The notes under the pieces were generated by a model. That model was not told the origin of the DNA, did no database searches, and saw nothing but the letters and a program-made list of their open reading frames with translations. This document shows, one piece after another, positions 8,079 to 16,346 of a stretch of DNA of 64,000 nt. The position numbers were made by a program, and so were the translations under genes. Position 1 is the stretch's first letter; each line of letters begins with the position of its first letter. The DNA is from CAWJHE01 sp963842455 (GTDB lineage: Bacteria > Chloroflexota > Anaerolineae > Anaerolineales > UBA4823): contig CAWJHE010000009.1 of NCBI GenBank assembly GCA_963842455.1, forward strand, positions 294,165-358,164, written 5' to 3'.

Positions 8079-9302
8079 CTAACCCACACGGTCCAACAGC
8101 TCTACAACGCGCTCCAAGATTAATTCAGCGACTTCGGTCTTGCTCATCAGTTCCAGCGCTTGCATGCGTCCATCCCCAAAGAGCAGGGTCACCCGGTTGG
8201 TATCGACGGCAAAGCCTGCGTCGCTGGCGCCGATATCGTTAGCCACGATCAAATCCAGGTTTTTAGCCTGCATTTTTTGGCGGGCGTTTTCAATCAAAGC
8301 CTGGGATTCTGCCGCAAAACCTACCAAGACCCGCGGAAAACCGCTCTCCAATTTTCGCAGCGAAATGGTTTTAAGAATGTCAACCGTAGGCAGCAAATCG
8401 ATGCGCTCCAGGCCGTGTTCTTTCTTGATTTTTTGACCTTCAGGCGAAGCGGGGCGAAAATCTGCCACTGCGGCTGCCATCAACAGGACATCTGCCTGCA
8501 AGCTGGCCTGCATGACTGCCTGCAGCATCTGTTCAGCAGACTGTACGTCAATACGCTGGGCGCCAGCCGGCGTCTCCAGGCTCACCGGGCCGCTTACCAG
8601 GGTGACTCGAGCGCCCAGGTCCAGGGCTGCCTGCGCCAAAGCGAAACCTTGCTTTCCTGAGGAACGGTTGGCAATCACACGCACCGGATCGATCGCCTCC
8701 TGCGTACCTCCAGCCGTTACCACGACATGCCTGCCTTGCAATACTCCGTCTTCTGCCAACTGCAATCGCACCTGCGCCAGGATTTCTGCCGGCTCCAGCA
8801 TACGACCGATGCCCAGCAGCCCGGAGGCCAGGTGACCTTGAGCCGGACCCAGGATTTTGGCGCCTCGATTCTCCAAGATTTGCAGGTTATGCTGTGTCGC
8901 CGGATGTGCATACATACCGCCATCCATCGCCGGCGCTAACATGACGGGGCAAACCGCAGCCAGGGCAGTCACCGTCAGCAGGTTATCCGCTTGCCCATGA
9001 GCCAATTTCGCCAATGTATTTGCGGTTGCCGGGGCAATCAGCAGGAGTTCAGCGCGCTTCGCCAGGCCAATATGCTGGACATGCCCCTCTGCGCCCCATA
9101 AATCGGCCTCTGTATAGGCTTTTCGACCGGTAACCGATTGGAAGGTGAGCGGGCGTACAAAAGCTTCCGCGGCTGGTGTGAGGATCGTATCCACCACTGC
9201 GCCAGCCTGGGTAAGCCGGGAGGCTAACTCAACCGCCTTGTAAACCGCAATCGATCCAGTCACGCCCAGTAAAATGTGTCGCTCTTTCAGAAGTTTGTTC
9301 AT
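8079..9302 (-). CDS. coaBC: Bifunctional phosphopantothenoylcysteine decarboxylase / phosphopantothenate-cysteine ligase
   Basis: CoaBC makes 4'-phosphopantetheine for coenzyme A: the C-terminal CoaB half joins cysteine to 4'-phosphopantothenate, and the N-terminal flavin CoaC half decarboxylates the product. The 407-residue protein shows the CoaC flavin site (GVTGSIAVYKA, APATANT, APAMDGGMYAHPA) and the CoaB site (VVTAGGTQEAIDPVR, NRSSGKQG, and IVANDIG near the end). The segment that carries a catalytic Cys in E. coli Dfp reads ASGLLGIGRM here, with Ser in that place. The longer frame from 9425 is rejected because ATG 9302 overlaps the ydcF-like TGA as ATGA, which implies coupling. Confidence 0.93.
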   Translation of the reverse strand: MNKLLKERHILLGVTGSIAVYKAVELASRLTQAGAVVDTILTPAAEAFVRPLTFQSVTGRKAYTEADLWGAEGHVQHIGLAKRAELLLIAPATANTLAKLAHGQADNLLTVTALAAVCPVMLAPAMDGGMYAHPATQHNLQILENRGAKILGPAQGHLASGLLGIGRMLEPAEILAQVRLQLAEDGVLQGRHVVVTAGGTQEAIDPVRVIANRSSGKQGFALAQAALDLGARVTLVSGPVSLETPAGAQRIDVQSAEQMLQAVMQASLQADVLLMAAAVADFRPASPEGQKIKKEHGLERIDLLPTVDILKTISLRKLESGFPRVLVGFAAESQALIENARQKMQAKNLDLIVANDIGASDAGFAVDTNRVTLLFGDGRMQALELMSKTEVAELILERVVELLDRVG

Positions 9303-10090
9303 CTCCAACCTCTCAACTCGTAAACCAGAATGCCATAATATTCTTTCAGCATCAAGGTAGTCCAGGAAAGGGAACTGGCGCTGGGAACCAGGTTGATGAG
9401 CTGCGATTTCCAATCTGCCTGCCAAAACGTTTCCCAGTCCCTCTGTGTAACTGAAAAATCAACCGGCGCAGGAATGACTTCTAAACCCTGCGCTTCAAAA
9501 AGTTTTACCGCCCGGTGCATATGCCAGGCAGAAGTGATTAACAGGATTTTTTGAATATCCTTTTCTTGAAGGATTTTTGCACTTAAAAGCGCATTTTCAT
9601 AGGTATTGCGCGAATCGGGTTCCAGCCATAAGGCCTGCTCGGGGATGTCCAGGGCTTGCAGCAGGTCAGCCATATCCTGGGCGGGTGAGGTCTGGCGCGG
9701 GTTCCATCCCAAAAAGCCGCCGGAGAGCAAGAGATTCTCGACTTTCCCCTGGTGGTATAACTGGGCAGCATAGATTACCCGGTCGCCTGCGCCGTTGATC
9801 TCAACGCCGCTGCGAGGATAATCTGCCGAAAGCGTGCCCCCACCCAAGACTACCGCCACTTCGGCTGCAGAAATTTCTTCACCAGGTAAATAGCGCCATT
9901 CCAGAGAACGCGCCAGGCTCATGGCAATCCAGCGGTTGCCGCCCAGCACCAATAACAGCAGGGCGCTAATCAGGAGGACCCTTTGCCAGGCTGGCGCCTT
10001 AATCCTGGATAGGACTATCAACAGTAGAATGCAAGCCAGCCCTAAGGGATAGGCAAACAGGGGCAAAAATTTTGAGAGAAACACAAACAT
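9299..10090 (-). CDS. YdcF/DUF218-family membrane protein
   Basis: This 263-residue protein begins with two hydrophobic helices (residues about 1-65), then a DUF218 domain: VAVVLGGGTLS, LLLSGGFLGW, EQALWLEPDSRNTYENAL and LLITSAWHMHRAVKLFE. The conserved Gly-rich, Glu and TSxxHMxRA motifs are present. Family members (SanA, ElyC, YdcF) are linked to envelope integrity; their reaction is not settled. It sits between prmC and coaBC and overlaps coaBC by 4 nt, so it is co-transcribed with them. Confidence 0.85.
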   Translation of the reverse strand: MFVFLSKFLPLFAYPLGLACILLLIVLSRIKAPAWQRVLLISALLLLVLGGNRWIAMSLARSLEWRYLPGEEISAAEVAVVLGGGTLSADYPRSGVEINGAGDRVIYAAQLYHQGKVENLLLSGGFLGWNPRQTSPAQDMADLLQALDIPEQALWLEPDSRNTYENALLSAKILQEKDIQKILLITSAWHMHRAVKLFEAQGLEVIPAPVDFSVTQRDWETFWQADWKSQLINLVPSASSLSWTTLMLKEYYGILVYELRGWR

Positions 10091-10096
10091 CTTTCA

Positions 10097-10942
10097 TCAC
10101 TCTTGTTCGATGCGCAGCAATCGGTCTTTCCCAGCCAGGTCCTGCAACAATTTCACTTGAGCAGCAGGGAAAATTTTCAGAGCTAATGACATGACCGCTG
10201 GACCTTGATTCGCCTCAATTTCCGCCAGGATCAGGCTTTTTTTTGCCAGGTAGCCAGGCGCCTGTTCCAAAAAACGACGGATACGATCCAACCCATCTGG
10301 TCCGCCGTCCAGAGCTAATCTCGGTTCGTGCCTTGCTACTGGAAGGTCTTGCAAGCTGAGAGTAGGGATATAAGGCAGGTTTGCACAAATCAGGTCAAAT
10401 TGCCCGCTAATTGCCTCAAACATATCTGAAAGCACAAAATCGATGCGTGAACCAACGGCGTGTTTTTGAGCGTTTTTGTGGGCAATGGAAATGGCTTGCT
10501 CAGAAATATCCACCCCGGTGATCTTCACTTGCGGATGGCAGACGGCCAGGCTGACAGCAATACAGCCAGACCCTACCCCAACCTCCAAAGCTGTGCAAGG
10601 GGCTGGACATGCAGACATCCAGGCCAAAGCCTGCTCCACCAACAATTCAGTCTCTGGGCGGGGGATCAAGACATCCGGCGTTACCAGGAAATCCAGACCA
10701 AAAAACTCCCAATGTCCCAGTACATACGGCAAGGGATTGCCTTTTAACAACGCCTGGCTCGCATTCTCTAAATTATGAATCTCAGATTCCGATAAGACCG
10801 CTTCAGGATACGCCAGCACCCATGAGCGGTTGCGCCCCATCACATGTGCAAGCAAAACCTGGGCATCCAAAGCCGGGCTCTCGCTGGCAGTTGCCAGGTC
10901 TTGAGATAATTTAATCCGCCAATCCCAAACCGTGTCAAGCAT
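10097..10942 (-). CDS. prmC: Release factor glutamine methyltransferase
   Basis: PrmC methylates the glutamine of the GGQ motif in release factors using S-adenosylmethionine. The 281-residue protein has the N-terminal substrate-binding region (LLAHVMGRNRSWVLAYPE), the segment TPDVLIPRPETELLVEQAL, the SAM motif ALEVGVGSGCIAVSLA and an acidic loop (ITGVDISEQA). The catalytic tetrapeptide, usually NPPY, reads NLPY here. It begins on the TAATG shared with the prfA stop, so its target and modifier are coupled. Confidence 0.92.
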   Translation of the reverse strand: MLDTVWDWRIKLSQDLATASESPALDAQVLLAHVMGRNRSWVLAYPEAVLSESEIHNLENASQALLKGNPLPYVLGHWEFFGLDFLVTPDVLIPRPETELLVEQALAWMSACPAPCTALEVGVGSGCIAVSLAVCHPQVKITGVDISEQAISIAHKNAQKHAVGSRIDFVLSDMFEAISGQFDLICANLPYIPTLSLQDLPVARHEPRLALDGGPDGLDRIRRFLEQAPGYLAKKSLILAEIEANQGPAVMSLALKIFPAAQVKLLQDLAGKDRLLRIEQE

Positions 10943-12009
10943 TAATCATCCAGGCCAACTGCAGCCAGGCGATTGGATTCATCTCTCATCGATAATTCTT
11001 CGATAAAATCATCAATATCACCTTCCATAACCATGGGCAAATTGTAGTTTGAAAGGTTCACCCGGTGATCCGTCACCCTGGACTGCGGGTAGTTGTAGGT
11101 GCGAATTTTCTCGGAGCGTTCTCCCGTACCAACCTGGGAACGGCGCGTTTCATCTTCTGTATTGCGCTGTTTTTCCAACTCCATCTCATACAAACGGGCG
11201 CGCAGGATACTCATCGCTCGCAAACGGTTCTGAAGCTGGGAGCGCTCGTCCTGGCATTGCACCACCATCCCGGTGGGGATATGTGTGATCCGTACTGCCG
11301 TGGCATTCTTTTGCACATTCTGCCCCCCAGCGCCAGCCGATTTATAAATATCCATGCGCACATCGCTATCAGGGATATCAACCTCGACATCGTCCACTTC
11401 AGCCAGCACTGCTACCGTAGCTGCCGAGGTATGAATACGGCCCGAGGATTCTGTAACCGGCACCCGCTGGACACGGTGCACTCCGGACTCGTATTTCAAT
11501 TTCGAATAGGCGCCCTTACCTTTTACCATAAAGATGATTTCTTTATACCCACCGATGCCGATCTCGTTCGCCGAAAGCACGTCGATTTCCCATCGCATAC
11601 GCTCCGCATAACGGTTGTACATGCGGAAAAGATCGGCTGCAAACAGTGAGGCTTCATCCCCGCCAGTTCCAGCCCGAACTTCCATAATCACATTTCTTTG
11701 GTCGCGTGGGTCCTTGGGGAGCAAAAGAGATTTGATCTCAGCTTCCAGGCGCTCAACCAACGGTTCCACTTCGATTAACTCAGCTTCCGCCAGCTGGCGC
11801 AGATCATCATCAGCAGCATATTGCAGCGCTTTGGCTTCATCCAAGCGGGCGAGCACAGCACGATACTCTCTGGCTTTTTCTACTACCGGTTCAAGCTCCG
11901 CTCTCTCAATGCCTAATTCAGCAGCTCGCTGGTAGTCATTTCCCACTTCCATGAACATGCGGCTGATTTCATCGTATCGTTCTTCAATTGTTGCTAGTTT
12001 ATCTAACAT
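10942..12009 (-). CDS. prfA: Peptide chain release factor 1
   Basis: RF1 terminates translation at UAA and UAG. The 355-residue protein has the PCRF domain (residues 1-200), the PxT codon-recognition tripeptide as PVT in RVPVTESSGRIHTSA, and the catalytic GGQ loop in SAGAGGQNVQKNATAV. The ending DRRVNL/SNYNLPMVMEGDIDDFI-like segment is typical of RF1. RF1 does not read UGA; the RF2 gene is not in the window. First gene of prfA-prmC-ydcF-coaBC. A 10-bp hairpin lies in its leader. Confidence 0.95.
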   Translation of the reverse strand: MLDKLATIEERYDEISRMFMEVGNDYQRAAELGIERAELEPVVEKAREYRAVLARLDEAKALQYAADDDLRQLAEAELIEVEPLVERLEAEIKSLLLPKDPRDQRNVIMEVRAGTGGDEASLFAADLFRMYNRYAERMRWEIDVLSANEIGIGGYKEIIFMVKGKGAYSKLKYESGVHRVQRVPVTESSGRIHTSAATVAVLAEVDDVEVDIPDSDVRMDIYKSAGAGGQNVQKNATAVRITHIPTGMVVQCQDERSQLQNRLRAMSILRARLYEMELEKQRNTEDETRRSQVGTGERSEKIRTYNYPQSRVTDHRVNLSNYNLPMVMEGDIDDFIEELSMRDESNRLAAVGLDD

Positions 12010-12043
12010 ACCTGTCTAACCTGTCCGTTTTTTGATTACAAAA

Positions 12044-12071
12044 GCACAAAGCTCACAGTACAGCTTTGTGC
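12044..12071. promoter_or_regulatory. Hairpin in the prfA leader / divergent intergenic region
   Basis: A perfect 10-bp inverted repeat, GCACAAAGCT (12044-12053) and AGCTTTGTGC (12062-12071), has an 8-nt loop. It lies 35 bp upstream of prfA. On the minus strand the stem is followed by TTTTG, so it may attenuate. It could also act as an operator between the divergent prfA and VWA genes. Confidence 0.5.
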
Positions 12072-12175
12072 CTTTTGTGCATTCACAATCAAGCGCTTTA
12101 TTATACCACTGGAACTATCTCCTTTTTTTCAACGTCTGTAGACTGGTACCCGCTTTATGCTCACCTGGAGGTCGC

Positions 12176-14572
12176 ATGAAAACCATTTTTCCGATAATTT
12201 TGATGGCAGTGCTGCTCCTGGCATTTCCTACCCCTGCCCAGGCAGATGGGATCATCATTCCTCAGCCGCCAATCTGTGATCCATGTCCTCCCCCGCCCTG
12301 CCCGTTCCCAGGACAATGCCCTCCGCCTGCCCCCATCAGGCAATTGGCTATTCGTTACCATCACGTGACGGTGACCATCCAGGATCAGCTGGCTGTCACC
12401 CATATTGACCAGGTATTCTTCAATCCAAACCCTTGGGATGTTGAAGGGTTGTACATGTTTCCGATACCCATAGATGCCGCCATTTCATCTTTCACGTTGT
12501 GGATCGATGGCGAACCCGTCCAGGGTCAAATCCTTGAGGCCGAACAAGCAAAACAGCAATATTGGGAGATTGTGAATAGCCTGCAAGACCCAGCCCTGTT
12601 GGAATATATCGATCGCGGCGCGTTTCAGGCTCACATTTTCCCCATCCCATCCCAAGGGGAACGGCGCATCGAAATCGAATATGTGCAAACTTTGGCTGCT
12701 GAAAATGGATTAGTGCGCTACGTCTACCCACTGAATACTGAAAAATACTCTATCTGGCCTGTGGAGCAAGTCAGTATTCACCTGGATATCAAAAGCAGCC
12801 AGCCAATTCAAGCCGTCTATTCTCCCAGCCACAGCGTGGAACTCGATCGCCAATCGCCCCAGCATGTCAAAATCGGCTACGAGTCCAGTCAAGTTATCCC
12901 AGACAAAGACTTTGCCCTCTACTACTCGTCAGGCTCAGAACAAGCCCTGCACTTGCTCACCTATCGCGACCCGAACGACCCACAAGAGCCAGATGGTTTC
13001 TTTTTGCTTCTCTTGACTCCCCCAACAGAATCCGAATCGCAAAAGCTGCCGAAAGATGTCATCCTGGTTCTGGATCGTTCTGGCAGCATGGAAGGCGAAA
13101 AATTTCGACAGGCGCAGGATGCCTTAGGTTATATTTTAGAAAAATTAAACCCGGAGGACCGGTTTAATATCATCGCCTTCAGCACAGCCACCCAAGCATT
13201 TTCCCCTGGTCTAGAAAGTTTTCAAGCCGTACCCCAGGCAATCCAATGGTTAGAGAGGTTAAATGCCCAAGGAAGCACAGATATCCATCGCGCTTTGTTA
13301 GAAGCTGTGGCAATGGACAGCGCCGAGCGCCCAACTTACCTGATCTTCTTAACAGACGGCTTGCCCACAGAAGGCGTGGTGGAAAGTCGTCAAATCCTTG
13401 ACGACCTGAAAGAAGCCTCCAGTGAAAACATTCGTTTGTTCTCATTCGGCGTAGGGTATGATGTAGACACTTTCTTGCTCGATTCATTGACACAGGCTCA
13501 TCACGGTATGACGACCTATGTACTCCCTGGTCAGCAGCTTGATGAGATTTTATCGGGTTTCTATGCCAAGATAAATTCCCCTGTTCTAACCGATCTGCAG
13601 CTAGATTTCGGAGACCTGTCTGTGTACGATGTTTTCCCCGATCCAATCCCGGACCTTTTTGAGGGCTCACAGATCATTCTCAGCGGTCGTTATCGCCATG
13701 GCGGCGTTACCAATTTAACCTTGCTCGGTAAAATGGAAAATCAGACCCTGAGCCTTGATTTTCCTGATCAGCTTTTTTCCCAAGAGAAGTCTGGCGACCC
13801 TGTTCTGGCAGCTTTACCTCAAATTTGGGCTACGCGGAAAATCGGTTATCTACTGAACCAGATTCGGCTGGAAGGACCTGACGAAGAAACGATTTCACAA
13901 ATCGTTCACTTAAGTATCCGCTACGGAATCGTTACGCCATACACATCCTACCTGGTCAGTGAAAATGCTCCGCTAGGCGCAGCTGCGCAAGAAAGAATTG
14001 TCCAAGAGGAAGTAAACCAGATACAAAGTGCACCCGCCGCGCCGGCTTTTGGGCAGGCAGCCGTGGAAAAATCTGCCTACCAGGCATCCATGGCCGAAGC
14101 AGAAAGCCAGCTCTCCATTGAACCCAGCATTCAACAAAATCTGCGTCGGGTTGGCTCTCACAGTTTCATCTTGAAGGGTGACCAATGGATCGACACAGCA
14201 TTTGACCCGGACCGAATGCAAACACATCCGGTAGAATTTCTCTCGCAGGAATACCTGGAATTGGCGAATTCCGACCCTGAGCTCGCTGCAGCATTCTCCC
14301 TGGGTCCTAAAGTGATCGCCGTCCGTGATGGGAGCGCATACGAGGTCACTCTAGAAAAGGAAATAAACGCCCAAGCGTTTGAAAGATTGCCTGTTTTACC
14401 TGAGACAGACCCCACTGCCACTCAACCAGCCAGCAGCACGAGCCCATCTCCGGGTACTCCAACAACCGGAAAAGATGGGAACACATCTGTCCTGCCGGTT
14501 GGGTGCACCAGCGCCTTTTTAACCCTGGGCGGTCTGGGGTTCATTTTGGTGAAAAGACATCTGACCAGATGA
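12176..14572 (+). CDS. Secreted VIT and von Willebrand A domain protein
   Basis: This 798-residue surface protein has a signal peptide (KTIFPIILMAVLLLAFP, cleavage near AQADG) and a Cys/Pro-rich segment. A VIT domain follows (VTHIDQVFFNPNPWDVEGLYMFPIP, residues about 60-180), then a VWA domain whose MIDAS motif is LVLDRSGSMEGEKF near residue 299. A Ser/Pro/Thr-rich stretch and a C-terminal hydrophobic helix followed by KRHLTR suggest membrane anchoring. Proteins with this architecture (inter-alpha-trypsin heavy-chain-like) bind proteins through a divalent metal; no specific function is known in bacteria. ATG 12176 is chosen over 12032 because CTGGAGG precedes it and the signal peptide starts there. 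Confidence 0.88.
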   Translation: MKTIFPIILMAVLLLAFPTPAQADGIIIPQPPICDPCPPPPCPFPGQCPPPAPIRQLAIRYHHVTVTIQDQLAVTHIDQVFFNPNPWDVEGLYMFPIPIDAAISSFTLWIDGEPVQGQILEAEQAKQQYWEIVNSLQDPALLEYIDRGAFQAHIFPIPSQGERRIEIEYVQTLAAENGLVRYVYPLNTEKYSIWPVEQVSIHLDIKSSQPIQAVYSPSHSVELDRQSPQHVKIGYESSQVIPDKDFALYYSSGSEQALHLLTYRDPNDPQEPDGFFLLLLTPPTESESQKLPKDVILVLDRSGSMEGEKFRQAQDALGYILEKLNPEDRFNIIAFSTATQAFSPGLESFQAVPQAIQWLERLNAQGSTDIHRALLEAVAMDSAERPTYLIFLTDGLPTEGVVESRQILDDLKEASSENIRLFSFGVGYDVDTFLLDSLTQAHHGMTTYVLPGQQLDEILSGFYAKINSPVLTDLQLDFGDLSVYDVFPDPIPDLFEGSQIILSGRYRHGGVTNLTLLGKMENQTLSLDFPDQLFSQEKSGDPVLAALPQIWATRKIGYLLNQIRLEGPDEETISQIVHLSIRYGIVTPYTSYLVSENAPLGAAAQERIVQEEVNQIQSAPAAPAFGQAAVEKSAYQASMAEAESQLSIEPSIQQNLRRVGSHSFILKGDQWIDTAFDPDRMQTHPVEFLSQEYLELANSDPELAAAFSLGPKVIAVRDGSAYEVTLEKEINAQAFERLPVLPETDPTATQPASSTSPSPGTPTTGKDGNTSVLPVGCTSAFLTLGGLGFILVKRHLTR

Positions 14573-14589
14573 AGTCAAAGAACAAAAAA

Positions 14590-14613
14590 GAGACCCTGCA
14601 AATGCAGGGTCTC
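14590..14613 (-). terminator. Rho-independent terminator of secreted-protein copy 1
   Basis: A perfect 10-bp stem (GAGACCCTGC with GCAGGGTCTC) and a 4-nt loop are followed on the minus strand by TTTTTTG. It sits 40 bp past the stop of the 14653-15210 gene and may also stop readthrough from the + strand VWA gene. Confidence 0.85.
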
Positions 14614-14652
14614 AATGGTTTCTCTAGTTAGAGATTACTTACACTAATCGGC

Positions 14653-15210
14653 TTAGTAGCGATAGCGGAAGAAGCAGCCAGTGGGGGTCTTGAAAGTCTT
14701 GGAGGAAATTGCCCACAGACCACAGTTGTAGGCCCAGTATGCACCAGTGTAGTACTTGAAGTAGGAAACTTTTTCCATGGTGGGCTCGCCCTTGTTGATA
14801 ACACGGACCAACACTGGAACGAGTTCATCATTCTTGCCCAATTCAGTTACGGGGACGCAATTGCCATACTGATCGCAATCCAGCAGTGGTACCCATTTCA
14901 TAGGCATAACATTGCAGGGAACGAAGTTCAGGCGAATGTTGCCGGTCATGACCAAGCGGCCGGAGGTCTTGTAATCACAAGCCCAGGTCTCACGCTTGTA
15001 GCTATCGGTAAAGATAGTGAAGGTCATGGTCTCATCAGCGGGGATGGTCAGATAGTAGAATGCTTCTGTGAGTTCACCGGTGAGTTTGATGTAGATGGGG
15101 GCGCCAGTCTGGTTGATTACTTCCAGGCGGACTAGCTTTGCAGGGGCTACAGCCATCAAGAGGGCAGAGACCAGCAGAGCTACGACGATGAGAAGATTCA
15201 GTTTCTTCAT
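14653..15210 (-). CDS. Small secreted protein, tandem copy 1
   Basis: This 185-residue protein has a signal peptide (KKLNLLIVVALLVSALLMAVAP) and a mature part with six or so cysteines and many aromatic residues, compatible with a disulfide-stabilised beta fold. No family was recognised. It differs from the neighbouring copy by only two residues (Asp for Glu in GKNDELVP, Ala for Thr in GAYWAYNCG). It has its own near-consensus promoter and its own terminator, so the two copies are independent transcription units and may give high dosage of an abundant surface or extracellular protein. Confidence 0.75.
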   Translation of the reverse strand: MKKLNLLIVVALLVSALLMAVAPAKLVRLEVINQTGAPIYIKLTGELTEAFYYLTIPADETMTFTIFTDSYKRETWACDYKTSGRLVMTGNIRLNFVPCNVMPMKWVPLLDCDQYGNCVPVTELGKNDELVPVLVRVINKGEPTMEKVSYFKYYTGAYWAYNCGLWAISSKTFKTPTGCFFRYRY

Positions 15211-15266
15211 TTTGTTTGTTCTCCTTAATCAGGTTTGTGGATCTTGAATTTATATCCGATAGCAAG

Positions 15267-15295
15267 ATTATAGCGTATTCTTTAACCAGAGTCAA
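15267..15295 (-). promoter_or_regulatory. Sigma70-type promoter of copy 1
   Basis: On the minus strand TTGACT (15295-15290) and TATAAT (15272-15267) are separated by 17 bp, close to consensus, about 57 bp upstream of the ATG at 15210. The same promoter is present 838 bp away in copy 2. Confidence 0.85.
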
Positions 15296-15427
15296 GGGTT
15301 TTGCTAACCAATTTTATAAGTTTACTTAACATATTCTTAATAAACAAGGCGTGAGAAGGTGCTTTTCCATGGAAATCGTCCCCGATAGGGGAAACCCTTC
15401 ACTAAATGTGCTACAACAAACAAAAAA

Positions 15428-15451
15428 GAGACCCTGCAAATGCAGGGTCTC
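15428..15451 (-). terminator. Rho-independent terminator of secreted-protein copy 2
   Basis: The stem-loop is identical to that of copy 1 (10-bp stem, 4-nt loop), followed on the minus strand by a run of six T. Confidence 0.85.
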
Positions 15452-15490
15452 AATGGTTTCTCTAGTTAGAGATTACTTACGCTAATCGAC

Positions 15491-16048
15491 TTAGTAGCGA
15501 TAGCGGAAGAAGCAGCCAGTGGGGGTCTTGAAAGTCTTGGAGGAAATTGCCCACAGACCACAGTTGTAGGTCCAGTATGCACCGGTGTAGTACTTGAAGT
15601 AGGAAACTTTTTCCATGGTGGGCTCGCCCTTGTTGATAACACGGACCAACACTGGAACGAGTTCTTCATTCTTGCCCAATTCAGTTACGGGGACGCAATT
15701 GCCATACTGATCGCAATCCAGCAGTGGTACCCATTTCATAGGCATAACATTGCAGGGGACGAAGTTCAGGCGGATGTTGCCGGTCATGACCAAGCGGCCG
15801 GAGGTCTTGTAATCACAAGCCCAGGTCTCACGCTTGTAGCTATCGGTAAAGATAGTGAAGGTCATGGTCTCATCAGCGGGGATGGTCAGATAGTAGAATG
15901 CTTCTGTGAGTTCACCGGTGAGTTTGATGTAGATGGGGGCGCCAGTCTGGTTGATTACTTCCAGGCGGACAAGCTTTGCAGGGGCTACAGCCATCAAGAG
16001 GGCAGAGACCAGCAGAGCTACGACGATGAGAAGATTCAGTTTCTTCAT
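15491..16048 (-). CDS. Small secreted protein, tandem copy 2
   Basis: This 185-residue protein is nearly identical to the 14653-15210 product, with the same signal peptide and cysteine pattern. The only changes are Glu in GKNEELVP and Thr in GAYWTYNCG. The TTGTTCTCCT/AAGGAGAACAA-type ribosome site before the ATG is also shared. The function is unknown. Strong promoter and terminator signals suggest a highly expressed extracellular product. Confidence 0.75.
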   Translation of the reverse strand: MKKLNLLIVVALLVSALLMAVAPAKLVRLEVINQTGAPIYIKLTGELTEAFYYLTIPADETMTFTIFTDSYKRETWACDYKTSGRLVMTGNIRLNFVPCNVMPMKWVPLLDCDQYGNCVPVTELGKNEELVPVLVRVINKGEPTMEKVSYFKYYTGAYWTYNCGLWAISSKTFKTPTGCFFRYRY

Positions 16049-16104
16049 TTTGTTTGTTCTCCTAAATAAGGTTTATGGATCTTGGATTTATATCCGATGG
16101 CGGG

Positions 16105-16133
16105 ATTATAGCGTATTCTTTAACCAGAGTCAA
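16105..16133 (-). promoter_or_regulatory. Sigma70-type promoter of copy 2
   Basis: On the minus strand TTGACT (16133-16128), 17 bp, TATAAT (16110-16105): the same arrangement as copy 1. Confidence 0.85.
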
Positions 16134-16188
16134 GGGTTTTGCTAACTAATTTTACAAGTTTGCTTAACACATTCTTAACTCAAGGGCT

Positions 16189-16223
16189 TTTTTCAACAAA
16201 AATCAACGCTTTTTGTTGAAAAA
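16189..16223. repeat. Perfect 13-bp inverted repeat, AT-rich
   Basis: Arms 16189-16201 (TTTTTCAACAAAA) and 16211-16223 enclose a 9-nt loop. It lies between the divergent copy 2 promoter and the NBR1-Ig lipoprotein gene. The stem ends in A/T on both sides, so it could stop transcription in either direction or bind a regulator. Confidence 0.55.
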
Positions 16224-16317
16224 CAAGACATAATTATGCACTTATTAATCACTGGTTAGCGGGAAATGTTTCCAATCAGCCCCCTTTTCTTAACAATCCA
16301 TTTCATTCTAAGCCTGC

Positions 16318-16323
16318 TATAAT
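16318..16323 (+). promoter_or_regulatory. Extended -10 promoter of the NBR1-Ig lipoprotein gene
   Basis: TGCTATAAT gives an extended -10 element, with no good -35. AGGAGG lies 6 nt before the ATG at 16347. Confidence 0.55.
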
Positions 16324-16346
16324 CTGACTATCTACAGGAGGATAAC

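Larger units (their letters stand above)
14582..16181. repeat. Tandem duplication, unit about 838 bp
   Basis: Two head-to-tail units (about 14582-15343 and 15420-16181) each contain terminator, gene and promoter of the small secreted protein. Start codons are exactly 838 bp apart. By eye they differ at few positions in the gene and more in the upstream flank after the -35 box. This indicates a recent duplication. Confidence 0.92.

Noticed and set aside
13179..13670. A 163-residue antisense frame inside the VWA gene
   Set aside because: The opposite strand encodes a clear VWA domain; the antisense product has no protein-like pattern.
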